A DNA stretch of 39,116 bases, taken from assembly GCA_023245775.1 (NCBI GenBank), contig JAHFJR010000013.1, forward strand, positions 1 to 39,116. The letters are read 5' to 3'. The translations under genes were made by a program, and so were the position numbers. This DNA is from Candidatus Peribacteria bacterium (GTDB lineage Bacteria; Patescibacteriota; Gracilibacteria; Peribacterales; Peribacteraceae). Below are positions 23,881-32,300 of the stretch, piece by piece (the stretch's first letter is position 1; every line of letters begins with the position of its first letter). The notes under the pieces were generated by a model. That model made no database searches. It was not told the origin of the DNA and saw nothing but the letters and a program-made list of their open reading frames with translations.

Positions 23881-24384
23881 ATGAAGCTCCTCCGTCTCTC
23901 CGGCCGAAAAGTCTGTGAACGCGTGAAGACGAAAGGCCTTCTCTGGAAGGGGAAACATCTGTTCGCAAGGTACCTGCTCGGTCTTCCAAGAAACTATCCG
24001 ATGAATTCTCTTGGAGGCATCTACGTTGGGACACTGACTTCCACCAAACTTCATAAGTCCGCTGTGAAGCGAAACAGAATGCGCAGGAGATGCCGTGAGG
24101 CTCTAAGAATAGCTTTGAAGAGTCTTGATCAATCTTCGTTTGTTAGTGAAACATCTGTAATACAAAAGGCGCGCGAAGCAGCGGGTCTCGCGGGCCCCGC
24201 TGCTGGAGCGCTCCTTATGAGGAAGGGTGGGTCCGCGGGAGGGACACCAGTGGTGGCCCTTCCGCGAAACGTCCAGTTGCTCCTTCTCCCTCGTTCCTCT
24301 AGCCTAGAGTGCAACTTCGAAGAACTGTCTCAGGACATCGACCGACTCCTCCTCCACCTACATCCACGTGCCCGACGCAGCTAA
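23881..24384 (+). CDS. rnpA: Ribonuclease P protein component
   Basis: The protein subunit of RNase P, which helps the catalytic RNA cut tRNA 5' leaders. At 167 residues it is longer than the usual 110-130. The RNR signature is clear: KLHKSAVKRNRMRRRCREALR (positions 56-76). The C-terminal strand and helix (VQLLLLPRSS, then FEELSQDIDRLLLHL) are also present. Between them, about residues 88-127 are an Ala/Gly-rich stretch (AREAAGLAGPAAGALLM and on) whose DNA contains two hairpins; this looks like an in-frame repeat insertion. The yidC GTG start overlaps the 3' end by 17 bp. rpmH, usually upstream, is absent here. Confidence 0.93.
   Translation: MKLLRLSGRKVCERVKTKGLLWKGKHLFARYLLGLPRNYPMNSLGGIYVGTLTSTKLHKSAVKRNRMRRRCREALRIALKSLDQSSFVSETSVIQKAREAAGLAGPAAGALLMRKGGSAGGTPVVALPRNVQLLLLPRSSSLECNFEELSQDIDRLLLHLHPRARRS
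24163..24262. repeat. Palindromic insert inside rnpA
   Basis: Two adjacent inverted repeats: GCAGCGGG pairs with CCCGCTGC, and GGAAGGG pairs with CCCTTCC around a GC-rich loop. The segment is in frame and separates the RNR-motif helix from the last strand of RnpA. It is not clearly the same family as the topA/gatA/fbaB inserts. Confidence 0.6.
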
Positions 24385-25609
24385 ATCAAAGGTTTCGATT
24401 CTCGAGTTTGTTGCAACGTTCATCATTCTCTATGTCGTGACGAACTATGCACTTGCCTATCTTTTCCCGCAGCAGTTTGGCAAGAAAGATGCGGCGTTCG
24501 CCGTGGTCACGATCTCTGCTCAGAGCAAGAAGGTGACTGTTGGAAATGATCCCACCATCCTTCTTCGCAATGATACGGACAAGGATCTTCACCTTCCTAA
24601 GCGCTGCCCTCAGCCTCCTCTTGACATCAGTTACATCGAAGTGAAGTCCGATGGCACCGAGGTGTTATCAGATCTCATGGCAAATCAAGGTGTGCTTCCC
24701 TGCACGGAACTGGCGATGGTGAAAGCGCATGCGACCGAGACGGTGAGTCTTGCAAGCTGGAAGTACGCACTCTTCGATCGCAACGGTCTGTACGAGGCCA
24801 GTCTCGATCTTCCGGAGATGAGCGGCAGCGGTTCCCACCTGACTGCACGGTTCTCCATCGTCGAACCGGGTTTCTTCACCAAAGTCTTTCGCACGTTCGT
24901 GACGAAGCCTCTCTTCAATGGGCTTCTCTTCATCGCTTCATTCATGCCGAGACACAATCTGGGTCTCGCCATCATCGTTCTCACTCTCGTTGTGAAACTC
25001 CTCCTCTTGGTGCCAAATCAACATGCCTTGGAGGGTCAGAAGAAAATTCAGGAATTGCAGCCGAGGCTCGATGAACTCAAGAAGAAGTATCCTGGGGATC
25101 CCAAGCGTGCGCAGGAGGAAACCATGAAGCTCTGGAAGGAAATGAAGATCAATCCGCTGCAGTCCTGCCTTCCGATGCTCTTGCAGTTCCCCATTCTCAT
25201 CGGTCTATTCTACGTCATCAAGGATGGCGTGAGTATCGAAACAGCACGCCATATGATCTATCCGCTGTACAGTCAGTTGCCTCAGGGGTACCTCGCAACG
25301 GTACTCTTCGGCTTCGACTTGCTGAAGCCGAGCTACGTTGTCTTCCCCGTTCTTCTCGTCGTTCTCCAGTTCATCCAGATGAAGATGATGATGAAGAAAA
25401 AGAAGAAGCCAGAGGAGATCATCGTGCAGCCAGCAGGGAAGAAATCATGGGTTCCCGAGCTCGATCAGCAAACCGTCATGATGTACATTCTGCCGTTCAT
25501 GATCGGCTTCTTCGCGCTGAAGTTCCCCGTCGCCGTATCGTTGTATTGGGGAGTTTCTACACTCTTCGGTATCGGACAGCAGTGGTTCGTGATGAAGAAG
25601 AAAGCTTAA
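24368..25609 (+). CDS. yidC: Membrane protein insertase YidC/OxaA
   Basis: A 413-residue insertase that places membrane proteins into the cytoplasmic membrane alone or with SecYEG. It has an N-terminal membrane segment (FVATFIILYVVTNYALAYLF), an extracytoplasmic domain of about 120 residues that is smaller than in E. coli, and then the conserved core: LFNGLLFIASFM, NLGLAIIVLTLVVKLLLL (with the hydrophilic-groove K/R region), the cytoplasmic coiled-coil KKIQELQPRLDELKKKY, NPLQSCLPMLLQFPILIGLFYVI read in pieces, and the last helices ending KKKA. The GTG start at 24368 overlaps rnpA, the classical arrangement. khpB, often the third gene, is elsewhere in the window. Confidence 0.96.
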   Translation: MPDAAKSKVSILEFVATFIILYVVTNYALAYLFPQQFGKKDAAFAVVTISAQSKKVTVGNDPTILLRNDTDKDLHLPKRCPQPPLDISYIEVKSDGTEVLSDLMANQGVLPCTELAMVKAHATETVSLASWKYALFDRNGLYEASLDLPEMSGSGSHLTARFSIVEPGFFTKVFRTFVTKPLFNGLLFIASFMPRHNLGLAIIVLTLVVKLLLLVPNQHALEGQKKIQELQPRLDELKKKYPGDPKRAQEETMKLWKEMKINPLQSCLPMLLQFPILIGLFYVIKDGVSIETARHMIYPLYSQLPQGYLATVLFGFDLLKPSYVVFPVLLVVLQFIQMKMMMKKKKKPEEIIVQPAGKKSWVPELDQQTVMMYILPFMIGFFALKFPVAVSLYWGVSTLFGIGQQWFVMKKKA

Positions 25610-25749
25610 GTTGGGCGTTTGCGTGTCCCTACAATTGTTAAATGGCTAAATTGTTAAATGGTTGGCAAGCAAAAACGTTGCTAGATGTATGCTAACCGTT
25701 CAGCCATTCAACCATGTAGCATATTATCATCGCATTCTCCCTTCCTCCC
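25610..25749. other. Spacer with imperfect inverted repeat and fbaB -10 box
   Basis: Repeated GTTAAATGG words (about 25637-25663) face GCCATTCAACCA (about 25705-25716), giving an imperfect hairpin. TATTAT at about 25723-25728 is a candidate -10 box for the next gene, some 20 bases before its ATG. No gene is seen. Confidence 0.45.
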
Positions 25750-26856
25750 ATGCTCTCCTTCTCCGATATCCGAACAATTCTCGGCGACAACGCAGACTCT
25801 CTTCTTGGCTTCTCTTCGCCGAAGATCAGTAAAGAGCGTCTGCATGTTCCTCGCGGAAGCTTCGTGAAGGACATCTTCAGTCAGTCGGATCGGAGTTCCG
25901 AGGTCCAGAAGAACCTTCAGCAGATGATGGATCACGGCAATCTTTCGGGCACGGGCTACCTCAGCATTCTGCCGGTGGATCAGGGCATCGAACACTCGGG
26001 TGGCGCCAGCTTCGCCAAGAATCCTGATTACTTCGATCCCGAGAACATCGTGAAACTCGCCATCGATGGCGGTTGTAATGCTGTTGCGTCGACCTTCGGC
26101 GTACTTGGGATAGTCAGCAAGAAGTACGCATCGAAGATTCCGTTCATCGTGAAGATCAATCACAACGAACTCCTGACGTATCCGAATAAGGCAGATCAGA
26201 TTCTGTTCGGCACCGTTGAGGAAGCCAAGAACATGGGTGCACTCGGAGTCGGTGCGACGATTTACTTTGGTTCCAGCGAGAGTGGCAGGCAGATCGTCGA
26301 AGTCGCGAAGGCCTTCCGAGAAGCCCATCAGCTCGGCATGTTCACGGTGCTCTGGTGTTACTTGCGCAATGGCGCATTCAAAATTGACGGCCCCACTTCG
26401 CCCGAAGGGCTACGAGGGGCAAGTAAAGACTACCACAACGCTGCGGATCTCACGGCACAGGCCAATCATCTCGGTGTGACGATCGAAGCCGATATCATCA
26501 AGCAGAAGCTGCCCACCTTGAACGGCGGTTTCAAGGCGTTGAATTCCGGAAACAGTTCCTACGGCAAACTCGACGAGCGCATGTACACGGAACTCTGCTC
26601 CGATCACCCCATCGATCTGTGTCGGTATCAGGTCGCCAACTGTTACATGGGTCGCATCGGCCTCATCAACTCAGGTGGAGAATCAGGGAAGAACGACTTA
26701 CAGGCCGCAGTGGCGACGGCCGTCATCAATAAGCGCGCAGGTGGCACCGGTCTCATCTCCGGTCGCAAAGCCTTCCAGAAGCCGAAGAAAGAGGGCATCG
26801 AGATCCTGAATGCCATCCAGTCGGTCTATCTCAGCAAAGAAGTGACGGTAGCTTGA
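25750..26856 (+). CDS. fbaB: Class I fructose-bisphosphate aldolase, DhnA/FbaB type
   Basis: A 368-residue Schiff-base aldolase, splitting fructose-1,6-bisphosphate to DHAP and glyceraldehyde-3-phosphate in glycolysis, or the reverse. The DhnA-type pattern is clear: [62 protein letters not shown], and [16 protein letters not shown] with [17 protein letters not shown]. The likely Schiff-base Lys is in the ADIIKQK segment by analogy with relatives. Residues 215-226 ([12 protein letters not shown]) are an insert between FKIDG and DYHNAADL; relatives such as E. coli FbaB have only a short link there. It is a family C element. Confidence 0.93.
   Translation: MLSFSDIRTILGDNADSLLGFSSPKISKERLHVPRGSFVKDIFSQSDRSSEVQKNLQQMMDHGNLSGTGYLSILPVDQGIEHSGGASFAKNPDYFDPENIVKLAIDGGCNAVASTFGVLGIVSKKYASKIPFIVKINHNELLTYPNKADQILFGTVEEAKNMGALGVGATIYFGSSESGRQIVEVAKAFREAHQLGMFTVLWCYLRNGAFKIDGPTSPEGLRGASKDYHNAADLTAQANHLGVTIEADIIKQKLPTLNGGFKALNSGNSSYGKLDERMYTELCSDHPIDLCRYQVANCYMGRIGLINSGGESGKNDLQAAVATAVINKRAGGTGLISGRKAFQKPKKEGIEILNAIQSVYLSKEVTVA
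26392..26427 (+). repeat. In-frame palindromic element in fbaB (family C)
   Basis: CCCCACTTCG, core CCCGAAGGG, CTACGAGGGGCAAGT, AAAGAC. It encodes [13 protein letters not shown] and matches the gatA insert in the same reading frame. Its right flank GGGGCAAGTAAAGA also matches the dnaJ insert. Confidence 0.8.
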
Positions 26857-26869
26857 AGAGTAGCTAGTG

Positions 26870-26948
26870 ATTAGTAGGTAGTGACTAGTACAATCTCACT
26901 GTTGGATTGGTCAGCTTTACTAGCCACTAACCACTATTTACTCATCAC
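26870..26948. repeat. Imperfect inverted repeat of AGTGGTTAGT-type words
   Basis: The left arm (AGTGATTAGTAGGTAGTGAC) faces a right arm of ACTAACCACT-type words. It fills the gap between fbaB and cysS. Similar GTGGTTAGTGG words are found inside the FemAB-like gene at 34684-34722. Confidence 0.6.
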
Positions 26949-26951
26949 TCA

Positions 26952-28409
26952 ATGTCTTTTCGTCTCTACAACACCCTCACCAATCGAGAAGAGGAATTCA
27001 AGCCTCTGAAAGCACCGAACGTGACGATGTACACCTGCGGCCCGACGGTTTACGGTCGCCCGCACATCGGCAATTACTCGTCGTTTCTGATGGCCGATCT
27101 GCTTCGTAGGTGGCTCGAGGTCGGACACGGATACACAGTGACGTACGCGAAGAACATCACGGATGTCGGACATCTCGTGGCGGACCAAGATGAAGGAGAA
27201 GATAAAATTCAGAAGCAGGCGAATGCTGAAAAACTCGATCCGCTTTCGATCGCGAAGCGATACACCGAGCAGTATCTGGAAGACGAAAAAGCTCTCAATA
27301 TCCTCGAGCCGTCCGCGAGGCCGCGTGCGACGGAGTACATCAAAGAGATGCTCGCGATGATCAAGATTCTGATGGAAAAAGGCAACGCCTACGAGACCGA
27401 TGACGGATATTATTTCTCCGTCGAATCGTTTCCGGCCTACGGAAATTTGTCCGGAAATACGCTCGATGCATTGCATGCCGGTTCACGCATCGCAGTCGAC
27501 GAATCGAAAAAACATCCCGCAGATTTTGCCCTCTGGAAAAAGTGCGTTGGACCGAATGGCCATCATCTGCTTCGCTGGTCGTTTTCGACCGGAGAAAAAA
27601 CAACAACGGTCGGCGATGATGCAGCGTCCGGTTTCCCCGGTTGGCATATCGAATGCAGTGCGATGAGTGCAGCGCTCCTTGGAGAGCAGATCGATTTGCA
27701 CACGGGAGGGGAAGACAACATTTTCCCACATCACGAGTGCGAGATCGCACAGAGCGAATGCGTGCATGGCAGGAAACGCTTCGTCGGGACATGGCTCCAC
27801 AAGCGGCGCATCGACTTGGCCGGCGAGAAGATGTCAAAGAGCCTTGGCAACGTGTTAACCGTTCCATCTGTCATTGAAAGGGGATATTCCCCTCTCGACC
27901 TCCGCTTCTACCTTCTCTCGGTACATTATCGGACGAATTTGAAGTTCAGTTGGAAAGGAATGGATGAGGCGAGGGATGCGAGAAAAAAAATCATCGAATG
28001 GATGCAGGAAATCGAGACGGAAACGTCATCGATTTCTTCGGAAGATTCTTCAGGGAATATTCCGAAATTTTCAGGAGAATTTTCTGCTGCGATGGATCTC
28101 GATCTGAATGTTTCGGGCGCACTCGCCGTCGTCTTCTCCGCGATGAAATTTTCTCGTTCTTCAGTAGCGACTGTGGAGCAGAAAAAATTCCTACTTCCAT
28201 TCATCCGTTTGGTGCGAGGAACCTTCGGCTGCTTCGATTCTGAACAGGAGTCTACGATTCCTCCCGCTGTGCAGAAACTGCTTGATGCACGCGCTGCCGC
28301 ACGCGTAGCAAAAGATTTCAAAGAGTCCGATCGACTGCGTGATGAGATCCAGAAACTCGGGTACGAAGTGAGAGATGAAGTAGGGGAGCAGAAGGTGAAG
28401 AGGATGTAG
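26952..28409 (+). CDS. cysS: Cysteinyl-tRNA synthetase
   Basis: A 485-residue class I aminoacyl-tRNA synthetase that charges tRNA(Cys). The HIGH-type motif is HIGN (38-41) after the zinc ligand C29 in YTCGPTVYG. The KMSKS motif is at 293-297. Further zinc ligands are in GWHIECSAMS and FPHHECE. The C-terminal anticodon-binding part contains LDARAAARVAKDFKESDRL and ends GYEVRDEVGEQKVKRM. The usual EGEDKI segment is intact. The start MSFRLYNTLT is standard and has no Shine-Dalgarno sequence. A 104-bp family D element begins 10 bp after the stop. Confidence 0.97.
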   Translation: MSFRLYNTLTNREEEFKPLKAPNVTMYTCGPTVYGRPHIGNYSSFLMADLLRRWLEVGHGYTVTYAKNITDVGHLVADQDEGEDKIQKQANAEKLDPLSIAKRYTEQYLEDEKALNILEPSARPRATEYIKEMLAMIKILMEKGNAYETDDGYYFSVESFPAYGNLSGNTLDALHAGSRIAVDESKKHPADFALWKKCVGPNGHHLLRWSFSTGEKTTTVGDDAASGFPGWHIECSAMSAALLGEQIDLHTGGEDNIFPHHECEIAQSECVHGRKRFVGTWLHKRRIDLAGEKMSKSLGNVLTVPSVIERGYSPLDLRFYLLSVHYRTNLKFSWKGMDEARDARKKIIEWMQEIETETSSISSEDSSGNIPKFSGEFSAAMDLDLNVSGALAVVFSAMKFSRSSVATVEQKKFLLPFIRLVRGTFGCFDSEQESTIPPAVQKLLDARAAARVAKDFKESDRLRDEIQKLGYEVRDEVGEQKVKRM

Positions 28410-28418
28410 GAAAATTTT

Positions 28419-28522
28419 CAGCCCTCATCCCCGACCCTTCTCCATAAAAATGGAGAAGGGAGCACTGTTTTTATCGCTAAGGTTTCCGTCACTTATTTCA
28501 TTCTTGGGCGGAGTGAGGGCTG
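28419..28522. repeat. Family D palindromic element, copy 1
   Basis: It begins CAGCCCTCATCCCCGACCC and ends GGGCGGAGTGAGGGCTG, so the termini are inverted repeats. The left 50 bp, including the CCATAAAAATGG hairpin, match copies 2 and 3 (which lie in the opposite orientation). The middle differs: the second hairpin of the other copies is replaced by an unrelated AT-rich sequence. Confidence 0.85.
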
Positions 28523-29157
28523 TGAGCGCCAGAGAGAGTCACCTTTCCTTATCATTTGCCAAATTTCGCATTCTTTTCGCGTATAAACGTTCCAAGCAAG
28601 GAAACGATATCTTGTTCGATGTGAACTTTCTTCGTGCGTCTCATGACGTAAAACAGGCCTTGCTTCTCGTGCTTGCCGATGTTGATAGAGATTTTGGCTT
28701 ATATGAGCCAAAAAATGAATATAAAGATAGGGCAACATGTCAAGATGACAATTTTTGGGCACATTTCAACTGCCTGCGTTCACTCTCATCAGTATATGAT
28801 AAACATAAAACATGTTTTTTATCAACACGATTCATGTTTTTCTCTTCATGTTTTTTTGCTGTATCTGCATCGTTTTTTCAGCAGAAGATAGCCGATATTT
28901 GGCCTATGAAAGCCCTGAATTCACTCGGAGAATCTTGTAACAATTCAGCAGCTTTCACGTTTCTCTGAATGTACGCAGGAGGGCCTGCAGGCCTTGCCTC
29001 TAGCGAGGAAAGGCCGGTAGGATCTCTCCGATCAGGCCGTAACATATCTCTGATCCGTGCACGCTCATTGTCGTATCGGCTGCCCCATCCCCCTCTGCGG
29101 GGCCATACGGGGTTCTCACAGACGCTTCTCTCCGAATCACTTGGAGGGGGCGGATCG

Positions 29158-29166
29158 TGCTATAAG
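29158..29166 (+). promoter_or_regulatory. Extended -10 candidate promoter for the S-layer gene
   Basis: TGC-TATAAG, the same extended -10 form used before khpB and the 11174 gene. It would give a leader of about 170 bases. Confidence 0.45.
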
Positions 29167-29181
29167 AACAAGAAGAGAGTG

Positions 29182-29209
29182 TTGTCAGCTCGTATGCACT
29201 CTTTATACC
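29182..29209 (+). promoter_or_regulatory. Second candidate promoter for the S-layer gene
   Basis: TTGTCA (29182-29187), 16 bases, TATACC (29204-29209). It would give a leader of about 128 bases. Confidence 0.45.
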
Positions 29210-29343
29210 TAATGAGACGTCTTCCACTTTCGAAAGAAACTGCGAAGACCCTGAATACGACGACAACCGCACGTTTTGGAAAGCGTGCCTCTACAGAGTT
29301 CACAGTATCTTTTATTTCTCTTTCCTTCCTACACCTTCTTTAT

Positions 29344-32300
29344 ATGAACATTTCTCGTTTGAAGAAAGCGTTCGCAGGTGTGTCGGCTGCTGCCATCATG
29401 CTCTCGCAAGTTGCGACGGCTCTGGCTATGTACTCCGACGTCCCTGCAGGTGTGTGGTACGAGGGTGCCGTCAAGGCGTTTGTTGACGCCGGCTACCTCG
29501 ATGCTGCACAGACACGTTTCCGCGGTACGGAGAACGCCAACCGCGCAGAGTTCGTCAAGCTCGTTGTCGAGCTGAATGGCGGAGTCATCAATACTGCTCC
29601 AGCTACTCCCAGCTTCGATGATGCTGCGACCGGCGCCTGGTACTACAAGTACTTCGAGGAGGCCGGCAAAGAGGGATGGGTTCGCGGTGATGGTTCTTGC
29701 TACGGCAAGCACCCTTGCTACGCTCGTCCTTCTGCCAACATTAACCGAGCCGAGGCTGCCGCGATCATCGTGCGCGCCTTCGGTCTCGAGTCAGCGGGGT
29801 CCGCTGCACAGTTCGTCGACAACCCAACAGGCAAGTGGTTCACGTCTGACATCCAGACGTCTGCCGATCACTGCGTCCTCCAGGGTGACGATTCTACGGG
29901 CCGTGTACGCCCAAGCGACAACATGAACCGCGCCGAAATGGTCGTCATGTTGCACCGCGTTGACCAAGGTTTGACCTACGGTAAGGATTGTGGCATGACG
30001 GCCGTATCCATGCCGAAGATCAAGTCTGCAAGCGCCATCTCTGCCATGGTGGTTGAAGTCGCCTTCAACTCCGCTGTGGACGAGACCGCTGCTAAGGACA
30101 AGAGTCACTACACGGTCACGGGCTCGCCCGAGATCCCAGTCGCTTCTGTCAAGTTGACCAGCAAGGACACGGTCGAGGTCATGTTGGCCTCTGCCATGGA
30201 CGCCGGTCACACCTACACCGCTACGGTTGTTGACATGCTCACGACCGACGGCAAGAAGTTCTCTGATTCCACGACGTTCAAGGGATACACGTCTCTCGTT
30301 CTCGGCAACGGTAGCCTCGAGGCTACTCTTTCGGCCAAGAACCCAGTTGGGGACACCATCCCGAAGGGCGCACAGGGCGTCGTCTTCACGAGTATTGATC
30401 TCACCGCTACCAGCGACGATGTCACCTTGGAGAACCTCACCGTTCTCCATGAGGGCTTCGGTGCCAGCGAGGATTTCTCCGGTGTCTACGCTGTCGTTGA
30501 CGGTGCTCGCATCACGCGCAAGCGCACGGTCGACTCTCAGAGCTACACTGCAACGCTTCGCTTCACCAAGCCACTCGTGGTTAAGGCTGGCAAGACGTTG
30601 ACGCTCCAGATCGCCGGCGACCTCACAACGAGTGCAACGACCTCCAGTGAGCACGTTCTCTCCGTCGAACTTCCTACAGACTTCATCAGCAATGCGAAGT
30701 CCGTGACAGGAAACTTCCCTCTCAAGGGTAAGGCCTTCCGCGTCGCTGCTGTGTCTTCCGGTATCGTTTCGATTGCCTACCGCTCTGTCACTCCCAGTAA
30801 CATCAAGGTTGGTGACAAAGCTGCTACGATCGGTAAGTGGGAGCTTTCGCTCGACGCTACCGAGGATCAGACCGTCTACTCCATGACCATCCAGAACGAT
30901 GGCACGGCAGGAGATGGCGACTACACGAATATCGCGATCAAGCGTTCCGATGGAACTGTTCTCACCAAGATGGTCGATGCGACCGTGGGTGACTACGCAA
31001 CTCTCGTCTTCGACCCACCGTTTACGGTGCTCGAGGGCGACAGGATCACGATGAGTGTCGTGTCCGAAATCAAGGGTGGTGCTGCCAAGAACATCAAGGT
31101 TCACTTTGATGAGACGGGCGACATCTTCTCCGTTGGTTCTCTCTATGGGTACGGTGTGAACGGCCAGCTCTATGGCTCGTCGATCAGCCTCCCGACAGAG
31201 ACCTCTTCTCTCCCGGCCACCGTCACGATTGACGCCGGCCAGTTCACCATCTCCGTCGATGGACCTGTGACGCAGCAGTTCACTCGCAAGGACAAGAACG
31301 CTGTGCTCGCAAACGTCTGGTTCGAGACGGGTGGTGAGGACGTTGATATCGAAAATCTCTACATCCTCGTGCAGGGTACGACATCGACGGGTACTTCTTT
31401 CGTTCAGGGTCGTGGTGCAAGCGTAATGCCTGCAACTGCCGATGACGTTGCTGAGGCTCTCGAGAAAGTCGAGCTCCGCAATACGACTTCCGGTCGCACG
31501 ATCTCCGGTGTCAAGCAGGGTACGTCTTCGACGTCCTCGGTGACCTCCGGTAACTCGACAGGAATCTCGACGAAGTCGACGAACGGTACAGGCACAGGTG
31601 CCTACCAGGTCTACCGTTTCGATGACTTCATCATCCACGGAAAGGAGAAGTACGAATTCCGTGTCAACTTCATCGATAACAGCGGTATCAGCTCTATTGC
31701 TGCCCCTGCCAACGGTGACAGGTTCCGCATCCACATCTGTGGAGAGGCAACGCACAAACTGAACACCAGCAATGACCTCGTGAGTAACACCTCCGGTTGT
31801 ACGCTCGGTGGTATGTTCTCGACTTCCACCACGACGTGGCAGATGAAGATCAAGGGCATCTCTACGAATGATCGCATCGGCGACTTCCGTCCAGGTGGAA
31901 CGATCACGGGTAACGTGCAGGAGATCAAGACCGCAGGCCTCACCATCACAGGCAAGGCCACGGCGACCTCCGACACGACCGTCTCGAACGCCAAGAACGT
32001 CAGTCTCTTCCGCTTCGAAAGCCGCGCTTCCGAGGCTGCAGACATCCTCGTTACGGACTTCATCTTCACAGCTGCGAACGCCATCTCCGGCGTGACCTAC
32101 CCAACGGTCAACGGACAGAACTACGCACTGTGGGTTGATACGAATGACGACGGTGTTGTGGACACCATCCTCCAGAAGGGTGTCAGTTCACAGAGTGGTC
32201 AGATCACCTTCGACAAGCTCACGGGCGGCGGTTACGTCATTCCGAAGCAGAAGTCGATCGTCTTCGAAATTCACTCCGACATCTCCTCTTCTCTTGCAGG

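Larger units (their letters stand above)
28523..29343. other. Long non-coding leader upstream of the S-layer gene
   Basis: About 820 bp without a convincing gene. 28560-28960 is distinctly AT-rich, with hairpins such as TTTTGGCT-N6-AGCCAAAA (28692-28713) and repeated CATGTTTTT words. From about 28980 the sequence turns GC-rich and palindromic (GGCCTGCAGGCC, then CCCC/GGGG words near 29090-29130). Candidate promoters lie at 29158-29166 and 29182-29209. This probably holds the control region of a strongly expressed gene. An open frame runs through part of it but shows no family resemblance. Confidence 0.55.

Noticed and set aside
28450..28968. An open frame of 172 codons upstream of the S-layer gene
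   Set aside because: It starts inside a family D repeat, has AT-rich low-quality composition and no family pattern; an opposite-strand frame in the same region is equally unconvincing.
28969..29343. Upstream in-frame extension of the S-layer gene
   Set aside because: The extra 125 codons come from palindromic, repeat-like DNA and would bury the signal peptide that starts at 29344.
29791..31755. A 654-codon open frame opposite the S-layer gene
   Set aside because: An antisense artefact of the strong codon bias of the S-layer gene; the sense strand has clear SLH domains.
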